Source of the DNA: Halobacteriales archaeon QH_7_65_31 | Lineage (GTDB): Archaea; Halobacteriota; Halobacteria; Halobacteriales; Haloarculaceae | Assembly (NCBI GenBank): GCA_003021785.1 | Contig: PXQU01000013.1 | Coordinates: 1 to 64,000 of the forward strand | Length of the DNA: 64,000 nt | Reading direction: 5' to 3' | Part shown: piece by piece, positions 8,291 to 17,200 of the stretch | Numbering within the stretch: position 1 is the stretch's first letter | How the letters are laid out: every line of letters starts with the position of its first letter | The notes under the pieces: model-generated | What the model saw: the letters and a program-made list of their open reading frames with translations, nothing else | The model's database searches: none | What the model was told of the DNA's origin: nothing | Position numbers and translations under genes: made by a program

Positions 8291-8865
8291 AAGTCGCGCC
8301 GCATCGCGATCTCGAACCACGGACACAGGCGGAGCTGGCGATACCAGCGCGGGTTCTCGTGGAGCCGTTCGTATGGGATCCACATCGTGCCGGCGATCTC
8401 GTCGGGATCGGGATCGAGGGTGCGGTCGTCGAGCGTACATTTGAGCACGGCACACACCTCCCATTCGAGCCCTTCATCGAGGTAGTAGCGCTTGTACTCG
8501 AACTTGTCCGTCACCCGAAGCTCGCCGTACTGGTCGGGGGTGACGCCAAGCTCCTCTTCGAGCCGCTGGCGAGTGGCCTCCTTCTGGGTCTGGCCCTGGA
8601 CGGGGTGGGAGGCGACAGTGCCGTCCCAGTGGGTGTCCCAGAGCCGTTTCCCCGGTGCGCGCTGGCCCAAGAGGACGTGACCGTCACCGTCGAAGACGAG
8701 ACAGGTGAACGCGCGGTGGCGGATCCCGTCGCCGGTGTGGGCCTCCAGCCGGTTGGCGAGTCCCGTCTCCGTGTCGTCGCCGTCGACGGTGATAACGTCC
8801 TGACCGGCGTTCTCGTGGTCGGCGTCTTCGTTGACCGCGCCGCTCGGGTCGGAGTCCGTACTCAT
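8287..8865 (-). CDS. idi: Isopentenyl-diphosphate delta-isomerase, type 1 (Nudix)
   Basis: This 192-residue Nudix-fold protein aligns with type 1 IPP isomerase, which interconverts IPP and DMAPP for archaeal isoprenoid lipids. Visible features are HRAFTCLVFD near residue 50, LLGQRAPGKRLWDTHWDG, the metal-binding SHP histidine, and EWEVCAV carrying the conserved glutamates. The catalytic cysteine found in NSVCGHP or NTCCSHP of characterised enzymes is replaced here by alanine (GTVASHP). The first 40 residues are an acidic haloarchaeal extension. Family membership is clear; the reaction mechanism is open. Confidence 0.82.
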   Translation of the reverse strand: MSTDSDPSGAVNEDADHENAGQDVITVDGDDTETGLANRLEAHTGDGIRHRAFTCLVFDGDGHVLLGQRAPGKRLWDTHWDGTVASHPVQGQTQKEATRQRLEEELGVTPDQYGELRVTDKFEYKRYYLDEGLEWEVCAVLKCTLDDRTLDPDPDEIAGTMWIPYERLHENPRWYRQLRLCPWFEIAMRRDF

Positions 8866-8982
8866 ACGCGTTGGGACGGCAACGGCGGTTAATTACCCTT
8901 CGATGGTCGGCGGCGATCGGAACGACTCGGCGGCCACGGAGCGTGCATCGTCCGGGCGGGCGCAGACCGATCGCTCGGTCGC

Positions 8983-9396
8983 TCACCCGAGCCGTTCGTT
9001 GAGGATGAGCCGCGTCTTCGTCGAGATCACGTCGTCGAGCTCGCGCGCCTTGGTGATGAGCTCGTTCAGTGCGTTGGTGTCCGTCGCGTCGACGACGAGG
9101 ACGATATCCTCGTCGCCGGAGACCTGCCAGACGTAGTCGACGGCGTTCCAGTCGGCCATCGACGCCGAGACGGCGCGGGTGTCCACGTCGACGGCGACGC
9201 TCACCTCGACCATCGCCTTCACGTTGCCCGTCCGAGTCGCCACGGTGAACCGCTCGATGACGCCGTCGTCGAGCATCCCTTCGACGCGGTTGCGGACGGT
9301 TCCCTCCGACGTGCCGACCTGCTGTGCGATCTCCGTGTACGGCGTGCGCGCGTCCCGCCGCAGGATGTCCAGTATCGATCGGTCGAGATCGTCCAT
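8983..9396 (-). CDS. Lrp/AsnC-family transcriptional regulator
   Basis: This 137-residue regulator has an N-terminal HTH (LDRSILDILRRDARTPYTEIA, recognition helix around SEGTVRNRVEGM) and a C-terminal RAM-like ligand domain (VKAMVEVSVAVD, then VSGDEDIVLVV). I use ATG 9396; a GTG at 9423 would add nine residues. It is divergent from carA, and a near-palindromic element sits in the 100-base gap. An almost identical element precedes carB. By position it likely controls carbamoyl-phosphate synthesis and its own gene; the effector is not known. Confidence 0.88.
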   Translation of the reverse strand: MDDLDRSILDILRRDARTPYTEIAQQVGTSEGTVRNRVEGMLDDGVIERFTVATRTGNVKAMVEVSVAVDVDTRAVSASMADWNAVDYVWQVSGDEDIVLVVDATDTNALNELITKARELDDVISTKTRLILNERLG

Positions 9397-9429
9397 GAGA
9401 CCCGAAAGTTCGTCCGGTATCACTTGATG

Positions 9430-9444
9430 ATTGCGAATTTCGTA
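9430..9444 (+). promoter_or_regulatory. Operator-like element before carA and the Lrp gene
   Basis: TTGCGAATTTCGTA at 9431-9444 is close to an inverted repeat (TGCGAA, one base, TTCGTA). The same 14 bases occur before carB. It lies 20 bases upstream of the carA TATA box (GATTAAC, 9464-9470) and about 33 bases from the divergent lrp start. It is a good candidate binding site for the adjacent Lrp protein. Confidence 0.6.
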
Positions 9445-9496
9445 GACTCACTTCGAACAAAACGATTAACATCGGGTGGCGAGTACGAGTCTCGTA

Positions 9497-10555
9497 ATGG
9501 AAACGGCATACGTCGCGCTGGAAGGCGACCGCATGGTGACGGCTCGCACGCGTGCGCCGGGGACCGCACGCGGGGAACTCGTCTTCACGACCGCATACAC
9601 CGGCTACGAGGAGTCGCTGACGGATCCCTCCTACGAGGAGCAGGTGCTCACCTTCTCGTACCCGCTCATCGGCAACTACGGCGTCCGCGAGGAGCGGTTC
9701 GAGTCCGACCGCGTCCATCCACGTGCGGTCGTCGCGCGTGAACTCACCGACGACGTAGCAGCGTGGCTCACCGACGAGGGAGTGCCGGCTGTCGACCAGC
9801 TGGACACGCGTGATCTCGTCACGGGAATCCGCGAGGAGGGAGCGATGAAATGTGGTATCGCCGCCGGTTCCGACGCCACTCCTGACGCCGCCCGAGCGGA
9901 GCTCGCCGACTGCAAGGGGATGAGCGAGCACAACGACATCGGTAGGCAGGTCTCCGTCGCCGAACGACGCACGCACAACCCGGACGGCGACGGTCCTCGC
10001 GTCGCGCTCGTCGACTGCGGTGCGAAAGGCTCGATCGCCGACTCGCTCGTGGCGCGCGACGCCGTCGTGGACACCGTCCCGTACGACGCGACCGTTGCCG
10101 ACGTGCGACAGCTCGATCCGGACGTGCTGTTCATCTCGAACGGGCCGGGCGATCCGGCGAACTTCACCGCCGCCCGTGCGCTCGTCGAGGCGTTCGTCGG
10201 CGACCTGCCGCTCGCCGGCATCTGTCTCGGCCAGCAGGTCATCGCCGGTGCGCTCGACGGCGAGACCGAGAAGATGGACTTCGGCCACCGCGGCGTCAAT
10301 CAGCCGGTTCGTGACCTCCGCTCCGGACGCGTCGTCATGACGACACAGAATCACGGCTACACGGTCGCCGATCCGGGCCGGCTCGACGTGACGCAGGTGA
10401 ACGTCAACGACGACACGCCGGAGGGGTTAGAGAGCGATTCGCTCGACATCATCACCCGCCAGTACCATCCCGAGGCGAGCCCCGGCCCGAACGACTCGCT
10501 GGAGTTCTTCGACGACGTGCTCGCGCTCGCCGACGACGCCCGGCTGCCGGCGTGA
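9497..10555 (+). CDS. carA: Carbamoyl-phosphate synthase, small (glutaminase) subunit
   Basis: This 352-residue subunit hydrolyses glutamine and channels ammonia to CarB for carbamoyl phosphate, which feeds pyrimidine and arginine synthesis. The N-terminal CPSase small domain includes TGYEESLTDPSY near residue 33. The class I amidotransferase domain has the nucleophile in GICLGQQ near residue 240 and the catalytic His in QYHPEASPGP near 330. ATG 9497 lies 27 bases after a TATA-like GATTAAC, so the mRNA is probably leaderless. The stop abuts that of the convergent HTH gene. CarB is encoded 3.7 kb away on the other strand. Confidence 0.96.
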   Translation: METAYVALEGDRMVTARTRAPGTARGELVFTTAYTGYEESLTDPSYEEQVLTFSYPLIGNYGVREERFESDRVHPRAVVARELTDDVAAWLTDEGVPAVDQLDTRDLVTGIREEGAMKCGIAAGSDATPDAARAELADCKGMSEHNDIGRQVSVAERRTHNPDGDGPRVALVDCGAKGSIADSLVARDAVVDTVPYDATVADVRQLDPDVLFISNGPGDPANFTAARALVEAFVGDLPLAGICLGQQVIAGALDGETEKMDFGHRGVNQPVRDLRSGRVVMTTQNHGYTVADPGRLDVTQVNVNDDTPEGLESDSLDIITRQYHPEASPGPNDSLEFFDDVLALADDARLPA

Positions 10556-11560
10556 TCACTCCTTCTCGACCAGCGAGACGACGTTCTCCCGACCGATCCG
10601 GAGCTTCTCGACGCGCGTCTCCTCGGTCAGCCGCGAGACGACGCGGGAGGTCTTCGACGGCGACCACCCGAACTCCTCGGCTATCTCCGCCTGCTTTAGT
10701 CGGCCGTCGCGCTCGGAAAGCAGCCGCTCGACGCGCTCACCGTCCGTGAGGGTCGGGTCGGGCGTCGCCGCCGCTCCTGAGTCCGGTGGTTCATCGTCCT
10801 CCGTTCCTGATTCCGACGGTCCAACGACGGGTGGACCGCCACGCGTTCGGTAGAGATACGCGCCGACACCGCCCGCCGCGAGGAGAGCGAGGAGGACGCC
10901 GATGATAATCGAGGGCGGAACCCTGCTCCCGCCGGTCGCGTTGTCGTCGGTGGCCGTCGCGGCCTGAGTGAACCGGATCGCGGGTCGTTCGTCGGCGAAA
11001 TCGCGCTGTCCCTGCCAGCGAACCGCCTCGTCCGTTCGGCCGTCGGGCGCTGGATCGACGTTCACGCGCGTGTAGCCGGGCGGCGTGGCGACGACGAGCG
11101 TGTCGTTCTCGGCGAGGAAGAACCCGCCTGCGAACACGTCACCGACCGCGAGACGCTCCCCGTCGGCGGTCGCGAACTGCGTCCACGTGAACGAGTAGAC
11201 GACGACGCCCCATCGCCGCGGGAGCTGTCGGATCGCTGTCGATCCGGTGACGTTCCGCGCTTCCATCTGACGGCCGGTCGTCTCTGCGGCCGAGGAGACG
11301 ACTCCCTCGATGCGCGTCCGGAACGGCGAGACATACTGAGAGCTGTTCTCCCTGAACCGCGACTGAAACTCCTCGTAGGCCCGCACCTCCGCTTCCGTTT
11401 CGAGCCGCGTCCGAACCGTGACCGTCCACTCGGCGTCGCCGTCCGGCTGCACGGCGACGCGCGTCACGGTGTTGTCGGCGTCGGGCGTCTGCTGGACACC
11501 GCCGGCGGCGAGCGTGCTGGCGACAAGGAGGAGCGTCGCCGCAACGACCAGCCGTCTCAT
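10556..11560 (-). CDS. Membrane-anchored HTH regulator with extracytoplasmic domain
   Basis: This 334-residue protein has three parts. A signal peptide or N-terminal anchor (VVAATLLLVASTLAAGG) comes first. An extracytoplasmic domain of about 200 residues follows, which I recall as the DUF7345 group. A transmembrane helix (IIIGVLLALLAAGGVGAYLY) near residue 220 leads to a cytoplasmic winged-helix domain (LKQAEIAEEFGWSPSKTSRV), DUF7343-like. This suggests a one-component sensor that carries an outside signal to DNA. The sensor domain is paralogous to the protein at 13506-14207. I start at ATG 11560, 23 bases after a TATA-like TTTATT on the reverse strand. Confidence 0.78.
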   Translation of the reverse strand: MRRLVVAATLLLVASTLAAGGVQQTPDADNTVTRVAVQPDGDAEWTVTVRTRLETEAEVRAYEEFQSRFRENSSQYVSPFRTRIEGVVSSAAETTGRQMEARNVTGSTAIRQLPRRWGVVVYSFTWTQFATADGERLAVGDVFAGGFFLAENDTLVVATPPGYTRVNVDPAPDGRTDEAVRWQGQRDFADERPAIRFTQAATATDDNATGGSRVPPSIIIGVLLALLAAGGVGAYLYRTRGGPPVVGPSESGTEDDEPPDSGAAATPDPTLTDGERVERLLSERDGRLKQAEIAEEFGWSPSKTSRVVSRLTEETRVEKLRIGRENVVSLVEKE

Positions 11561-11658
11561 GGCCGGGGTACTAACGTCCGGAATAAATATCTTGAGACGT
11601 TCGCGAGGAACTATTACCTGTTTGTCTCGATTCCGAAACAGATAGCCGGCGGTAGTAC

Positions 11659-11706
11659 GCAACGGTCTGCAACGGTGTGCAAACGTCCGAAATCGTCTGC
11701 AATTCG
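11659..11706. repeat. 10-bp phased degenerate repeats in a divergent promoter
   Basis: Between the divergent starts at 11560 and 11755, GCAACGG, GCAACGG, GCAAACG, GAAATCG and GCAATTC occur at 11659, 11669, 11679, 11689 and 11699. The spacing is exactly ten bases, so the units face one side of the helix. They lie about 18 bases upstream of a TATA-like TTGATATG (11725-11732) for the rightward gene. This looks like an array of regulator contacts, perhaps for the adjacent HTH protein. Confidence 0.5.
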
Positions 11707-11754
11707 CCGCCAACGTCGACCCGGTTGATATGGGTCGGGCCACTCGGGGTGAGT

Positions 11755-13509
11755 ATGGTCGCACGCAAACTGACCACGGCGCTGTTCGCGATGCTCATGC
11801 TCACGGCAGGGGTCGCGAGCGGGGCAGCCGCGACGGCCGCCCCGGTATCGACAGCTGATCAACAGGCGGAGACGGGGACGACGCTGCAGGAAACGAACAA
11901 CAGCAGCGTCAACGTCACGACCGGCCAGCAGCTCTCGACAGTGCTGGCGGTGACGAGCGACGACGTACAGAGTCAGGTCGAGGAGACGGAGTTCGAGATC
12001 GAGTACGAGAACGCCAGTGATGAAGAGCGGGCAGAGGCGCTCGCGGACCGCGCGGACCGTCTTCGCGAGCGAGCAACGGAGATACGCGATGCGTACCGGA
12101 TCGCGACCGAGGCGTACGAGGCGGGCGAGCTGACGAAGTCCGAGTACGCACAACAGGTTGCGACGCTGAACTCGCAGGCTGGGAACCTCTTCGGCTCGTA
12201 CCAGTCGCTGTCGGCCCGAACGGCATCGCTGTCGGCGCTCGAACTGCGCGCGGCGGGGTTCAACGGCTCGACGCTCGACGAGTCGATGAACGAGCTCGAC
12301 GGCGTCAGCGGCACGGGCGCGACCGCCCTCCTGCGGCAGTTCACCGGACAAGGCGACGGTGAGGTCGAGATCGCCTCGGAGAACGGACTCTCCATCGAGG
12401 TGGAGAGCGAGGACGGTGGGCAGTCGCGCGAGCTGGAACGACCGGGCGACGACTCCACGAATCTGACCGTCACACAGCGCACGGCGCTCGACACCGCACG
12501 CGACGCGCTCACCGACGTGAACTCGTCGTGGCGGCTCGTGAACGGCCGTATCGACCGCGACGACGGTGACTACGAGTTCCGCTTCCACGTGAACACGGAC
12601 ACGACCGTTGGACAGGCCAGCGTGACGGTCGATGGCTCGTCCGGCACGGTCGTCGAGCTGGAAGAGGAGACCCGGCTGAAGGGGACCGCCAGAGCGAACG
12701 AAGCCCAGAAGTCGAACCCCGGGGCCGGTCCCCCGGAGGACGCTGGTGAACGCGGAAACGACGATGACAAGTCCGAAGACGGTGACGAACGAGAGCTCGC
12801 GCTCGTCGTCGCCGACGGTGAGATCGCGCCGAACGGCACGATCACCGTTCGCGCGCTCGCCGACGGCGAGCCGGTGACCGGCGAAGCGGTCCAACTCAAC
12901 GGCGAACAGGTCGGCACGACCGACGCCGACGGAGCCGTGACCGTTACCCTCCCCGCGACCGGTGAGGTGGAACTCACCGCCGGTGAGGGCGAGCTGGAGT
13001 TCGAGCTCGGCGAGGAGGACGAGCGAGACGAGGTCTATCGGAACCTGCTCGCAGATGCGACGCTCGACGGTGACACCGTCACGATGACGGTCCGGTACGA
13101 CGGGAGCGGCGTCAGTGACGCGTCCGTGTACGCGAACGGTGAGCTGGTCGGGACGACCGACGCCGACGGGACCGTCTCGTTCACGATCGCGAACGACACC
13201 GAGTCGCTGGACGTGGAGCTGGTGAAAGGGGAGTTCGAGACCGAGTTCGAGTACGAACGCACCGACGGCACGCTCTCACAGACCGAGGGGCCACACGAGA
13301 GCGACGACGGAAACGAGCGAGCCGAGGAGGCGAGCGAGGACGCTGAGGACGATGAGCAGACAGAGATGGAAGATCACGAGAAAGAGGAGATGGAAGATCA
13401 CGAGAAAGAGGAGATGGAAGATCACGAGAAAGAGGAGATGGAAGACGACGAAGATGACGACCAGACGACCGAGACAGAGACAGAGACGCCGGAGACGGCT
13501 GAACAGTGA
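11755..13509 (+). CDS. Secreted protein with two Ig-like repeats and acidic tail
   Basis: This 584-residue protein starts with a signal peptide (residues 1-30, LFAMLMLTAGVASGAAA). A helical, Ala/Glu-rich region covers about 60-200. Near 390-440 and 470-530 lie two related beta-sandwich repeats, each with VGTTDADG followed by VTVTLP or VSFTIA. The tail is acidic and contains three exact copies of an eight-residue unit (MEDHEKEE). I recall similar proteins as the haloarchaeal DUF7096 group. There is no PGF-CTERM or terminal anchor, so it may be released or held by partners. Its stop overlaps the next GTG start (GTGA), coupling it to the anchored protein at 13506. Confidence 0.7.
   Translation: MVARKLTTALFAMLMLTAGVASGAAATAAPVSTADQQAETGTTLQETNNSSVNVTTGQQLSTVLAVTSDDVQSQVEETEFEIEYENASDEERAEALADRADRLRERATEIRDAYRIATEAYEAGELTKSEYAQQVATLNSQAGNLFGSYQSLSARTASLSALELRAAGFNGSTLDESMNELDGVSGTGATALLRQFTGQGDGEVEIASENGLSIEVESEDGGQSRELERPGDDSTNLTVTQRTALDTARDALTDVNSSWRLVNGRIDRDDGDYEFRFHVNTDTTVGQASVTVDGSSGTVVELEEETRLKGTARANEAQKSNPGAGPPEDAGERGNDDDKSEDGDERELALVVADGEIAPNGTITVRALADGEPVTGEAVQLNGEQVGTTDADGAVTVTLPATGEVELTAGEGELEFELGEEDERDEVYRNLLADATLDGDTVTMTVRYDGSGVSDASVYANGELVGTTDADGTVSFTIANDTESLDVELVKGEFETEFEYERTDGTLSQTEGPHESDDGNERAEEASEDAEDDEQTEMEDHEKEEMEDHEKEEMEDHEKEEMEDDEDDDQTTETETETPETAEQ
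13366..13445 (+). repeat. 24-bp tandem repeat inside the secreted-protein gene
   Basis: Three identical 24-base units begin at 13366, 13390 and 13414, with a partial fourth from 13438. They encode MEDHEKEE and keep the reading frame. Copy number could vary by slippage and change the length of the acidic tail. Confidence 0.9.
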
Positions 13510-14207
13510 GCCGGCGAACGGCGATCACGACCGGGCTGTGTCGGCTCGGCATCGTCGCGCTCGCGCTCGCTGTCGTCGCGAGCGGCGGTGTCGCCGGGGC
13601 GGAGAACGCGTCAGATCCGAACGACGCGTTCGTCGTCACGATGGAGTCGGACGGCGACGCCGAGGTGACGCTGCGAATGACGTTCGACTTGACGACGGAC
13701 AGTGAGCGACAGGCGTTCGAGACGCTCCGTGACAACCAGACGGAGCTGAACCAGCTGCGAGACTCGTTCGCCGACCGGCTCGATAGAGTCGCGTCGTCGA
13801 TGGGCACGGACACCGGTCGGCAGATGTCGATCACGAACGCAGACGCGACGGTGACGACGGCGTCCGACACAGGCGTCATCGAGCTCTCCGCGACGTGGAC
13901 GAATCTGGCTTCGATCGACGGAGAGCAGCTCCGCGTCTCGGAGCCGTTCGCCAGCGGCTACAGCCCGGATCGGACGTTCGTGGTGCGACCGCCCGACGGG
14001 TATCAGCTCTCGGCGACGCCGACGCCGGATACAGAGACGGACGGCACGCTCAGCTGGGAGCCGAACACCGAACTCGACGGGTTAGCGATTACCGCGACCC
14101 CAGACGAGTCGACCGGAGCGACCGCCGGTGATCAGCCGGGGTTCGGTCCGGCGGTCGCGCTCGCGGGGCTGTTCGCCGTGGCGCTGTTCGCCCGGCGACG
14201 GACGTAG
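13506..14207 (+). CDS. PGF-CTERM anchored paralogue of the HTH sensor domain
   Basis: This 233-residue protein has a signal peptide (LGIVALALAVVASGGVAGA) and one extracytoplasmic domain. It ends in a PGF-CTERM archaeosortase signal (QPGFGPAVALAGLFAVALFA plus an RRRT tail). The domain matches that of the membrane HTH protein at 10556-11560: both have the DGDAE, TGRQM, W-T-x-x-A-x-x-DGE-L and PPGY/PPDGY landmarks in the same order. It starts at GTG 13506 inside the previous stop. A role as a sensing partner or decoy of the HTH protein is inference. Confidence 0.75.
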   Translation: MSRRTAITTGLCRLGIVALALAVVASGGVAGAENASDPNDAFVVTMESDGDAEVTLRMTFDLTTDSERQAFETLRDNQTELNQLRDSFADRLDRVASSMGTDTGRQMSITNADATVTTASDTGVIELSATWTNLASIDGEQLRVSEPFASGYSPDRTFVVRPPDGYQLSATPTPDTETDGTLSWEPNTELDGLAITATPDESTGATAGDQPGFGPAVALAGLFAVALFARRRT

Positions 14208-14224
14208 AACAGCACGCAAAAAAG

Positions 14225-17200
14225 CTACCGCGTGCCCCAGTCGCGGCGCTCGGTCGGTCGCGCCGAGAGCGCCGACACGTCGAGGGGTTCTCCGCTGGCT
14301 TCGATGGCTTCGAGGGCCGCACGCGTGCTCGGAACCGTCGAGAAGTACGTTATCTCTTCTTCGACCGCTGTTTCGAGCAGCGAGCGGTCGCGCGAACAGA
14401 TGAGATCCAGCTCGCCGCGCCGGACCGCATCCGAGAGATCGTCGTAGCCGTCGGGCGTCGTCACGTCGAAGTTACGGGCGAGTCCCGTCTCGATATCGGA
14501 GAGGCCCTCGGTCTTCTGGCTCAGCCCGCGGAGGGTTTCGACGTCGAGGAGCGCGGTTCCGCCGGTCGGGATCGGCTTTCCGGTCGCGTCCTGTGCCTTC
14601 AGATACGCCTTGCCGAAGGAGCGAGCCGTGCCCATCACTTCGCCAGTCGATTTCATCTCCGGGCCGAGACGCGGGTCTGACCCCGGCAGGCGGTCGAACG
14701 GCAGGACGACCTCCTTCACGGAGACGTGTTCCGGGACCTGCTCGTGGGCGTCGAGCGCCGACAGCGACGCGCCGGCCATCACCTTCGCCGCCAGCTTCGC
14801 AATCGGGACACCCGTCGCCTTCGAGACGAACGGGACCGTCCGCGAGGAGCGCGGGTTCGCTTCGAGGACGTACACCTCGCCATCGCGGACGGCGAGTTGG
14901 ACGTTCAACAGCCCCACCGTGTCGAGCGCCGTCGCGATGTCCTCGGTGACCGCGCGGACGCGTTCGAGCGTCTCGGTCGACAGCGACCGGGGCGGGATCA
15001 GACACGCCGAATCGCCCGAGTGGACGCCCGCGGACTCGACGTGTTCCATCACGCCACCGATGAGCACGTCCTCGCCGTCGGCGACCGCGTCGACGTCGAG
15101 TTCGACGGCGTCGGCGAGAAACTCGTCGACGAGGATCGGCTTGTCCGGCGACACCCGGACCGCCTCCTCGATATACGTCCGAAGCTCGTCGTCGGAGTAG
15201 ACGACCTCCATCGCGCGGCCACCGAGGACGTACGAGGGGCGGACGAGCACCGGATAGCCGAGATCGTCGGCCAGATCGAGCGCGCCCGCCTCAGAGGTGG
15301 CCGTGCCGCCGAGCGGCTGGGCGATCCCCATCTCGTCCATCAGGGCGTTGAACCGGTCGCGGTCCTCCGCGAGGTCCATCGCCTCGATGCTCGTGCCGAG
15401 GATCTCGCAGTCGAGTCCGCGGCGGTCGAGCTCCCGTTCGAGCGGTTCGCCCACGTTCACCGAGGTCTGCCCGCCGAACTGCACCATCACGCCGTCGGCG
15501 TTCGTCGCCGCGACGGCGTCGGCGATCTCCTCGGCGGTCACCGGCTCGAAGAACAGCCCGTCGGAGGTGTCGTAGTCGGTCGAGACGGTCTCGGGGTTGT
15601 TGTTGACGACGTGGGTTTCGATCCCCTGTTGACGGAGCGCGCGCACCGCGTGGACCGCACAGTAGTCGAACTCGACTCCCTGACCGATACGAATCGGGCC
15701 GCCTCCGACCACGACGACGCTCTCTGCGTCGGTATCGACCTGCAGCTCCTCGCGGGCGATCTCCGAGCGCGGCTCGCGAGCCGAGTAGTAGTACGGCGTC
15801 GAGGCGGCGAACTCACCGGCGCAGGTGTCGACCTGCTTGAACCGGCGGTCGATGGCCGTCTCCTCGACCGTCTCGACCGCCGCGTCCGTGCCCGCGCCGT
15901 CGGCGGCCAGCTCGTCCGGCTCGTCGCCCGTCTCGACGCGGAGCGCGGCCGGGAGCCACGAGGCGTGGGTGTCGTTGAACTCCCCGCCGGCCATCGCCGT
16001 CGCCTCCTGATTCGTGAAACCGATAGCCGTGGCGGCGTCGGTGTCACCGGCCATCGCCTTCTGGGCGGCGGTCGCGACGTTGCCGAACCGCTCGACGTAC
16101 CACTCGTGAATCCCCGTGAGCTCGACCAGCTCGTCGGCGTCGTAGCCGCGACGGAACGCCTCGAACAGCGCGTACGGGCGGTCGGGCGTCGGCGTCACCA
16201 GATACTCCGATTCGAGCGTCTCGTCGTCGATAGCCGCGAAATCGACCGCGGGGTCGTACTCCGAGGAGCGCAGCGACTTCAGCAGCGACTCCTCGAAAGT
16301 GCGACCGATGGCCATCGCCTCGCCGGTCGATTTCATCGCCGTCGACAGCTCGAACTCCACATCGCCGAACTTGTCGATGGGCCAGCGGGGGACCTTCGTG
16401 ACGACGTAGTCGATTGCCGGCTCGAAGGCGGCGGTCGTCTCCCCCGTGATCTCGTTGTCGATCTCGTGGAGCCGCTTCCCGAGTGCGACCTTCGCCGTCA
16501 CGCGGGCGATGGGGTAGCCCGTCGCCTTCGAGGCGAGCGCCGAGGAGCGCGAGACGCGCGGATTCACCTCGACGACGCGGTACTCGCCACCCGGCGTCCC
16601 GTCGTCGCGCCACGCGAACTGGATGTTACAGCCGCCCTGAATGCCCAGCTCACGGATGACGCCGAGCGCGGCGTCGCGCATCTCTTGGTGTCCCTCGTCG
16701 GGGATGACCTGTGAGGGAGTCACGACCGTCGACTCCCCGGTGTGGATCCCCATCGGGTCGATATTCTCCATGTTGCAGATGATGATACAGGAGTCGTCGG
16801 CGTCGCGCATCACCTCGTACTCCAGCTCGACCCAGCCGGAGATGGACTCGGTGACGAGCACCTCGGCGTTGCGGGAGAGCCGCAGTCCCTTGCGGACGCG
16901 CTCGTACAGCTCGTCGATGTCGTCCACGACGCCCGAGCCGGAGCCGCCGAGCGTGTAGGTCGTCCGGGAGATGACCGGCAGCCCGCCGACCGCGGCCACG
17001 GCGCTGTCCACGCGGTCCTGTAACCCCTCGGCCGTGAGATCCGTCACGGACTCATCGTCGGCCAGCTGGATCGTCGTCGAGCGCGGGACCGGCTGGCCGA
17101 TCGACTCCATGCGCTTGCGGAACAGATCGCGGTCCTCCGTCGCGTAGATCGTCTCCAGCGGCGTGCCCATGATCTCGACGTCGTACTCGTCGAGGACGCC

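Noticed and set aside
8684-10354. A 556-codon open frame on the reverse strand across idi, lrp and carA
   Set aside because: It runs opposite to carA and across the lrp gene, with Arg/Ala-rich residues typical of a GC-rich shadow frame; the genes on the other frames have clear families.
14726-16714. A 662-codon forward open frame inside carB
   Set aside because: It is antisense to carB, which has all CarB motifs; long antisense frames are common in GC-rich coding DNA.
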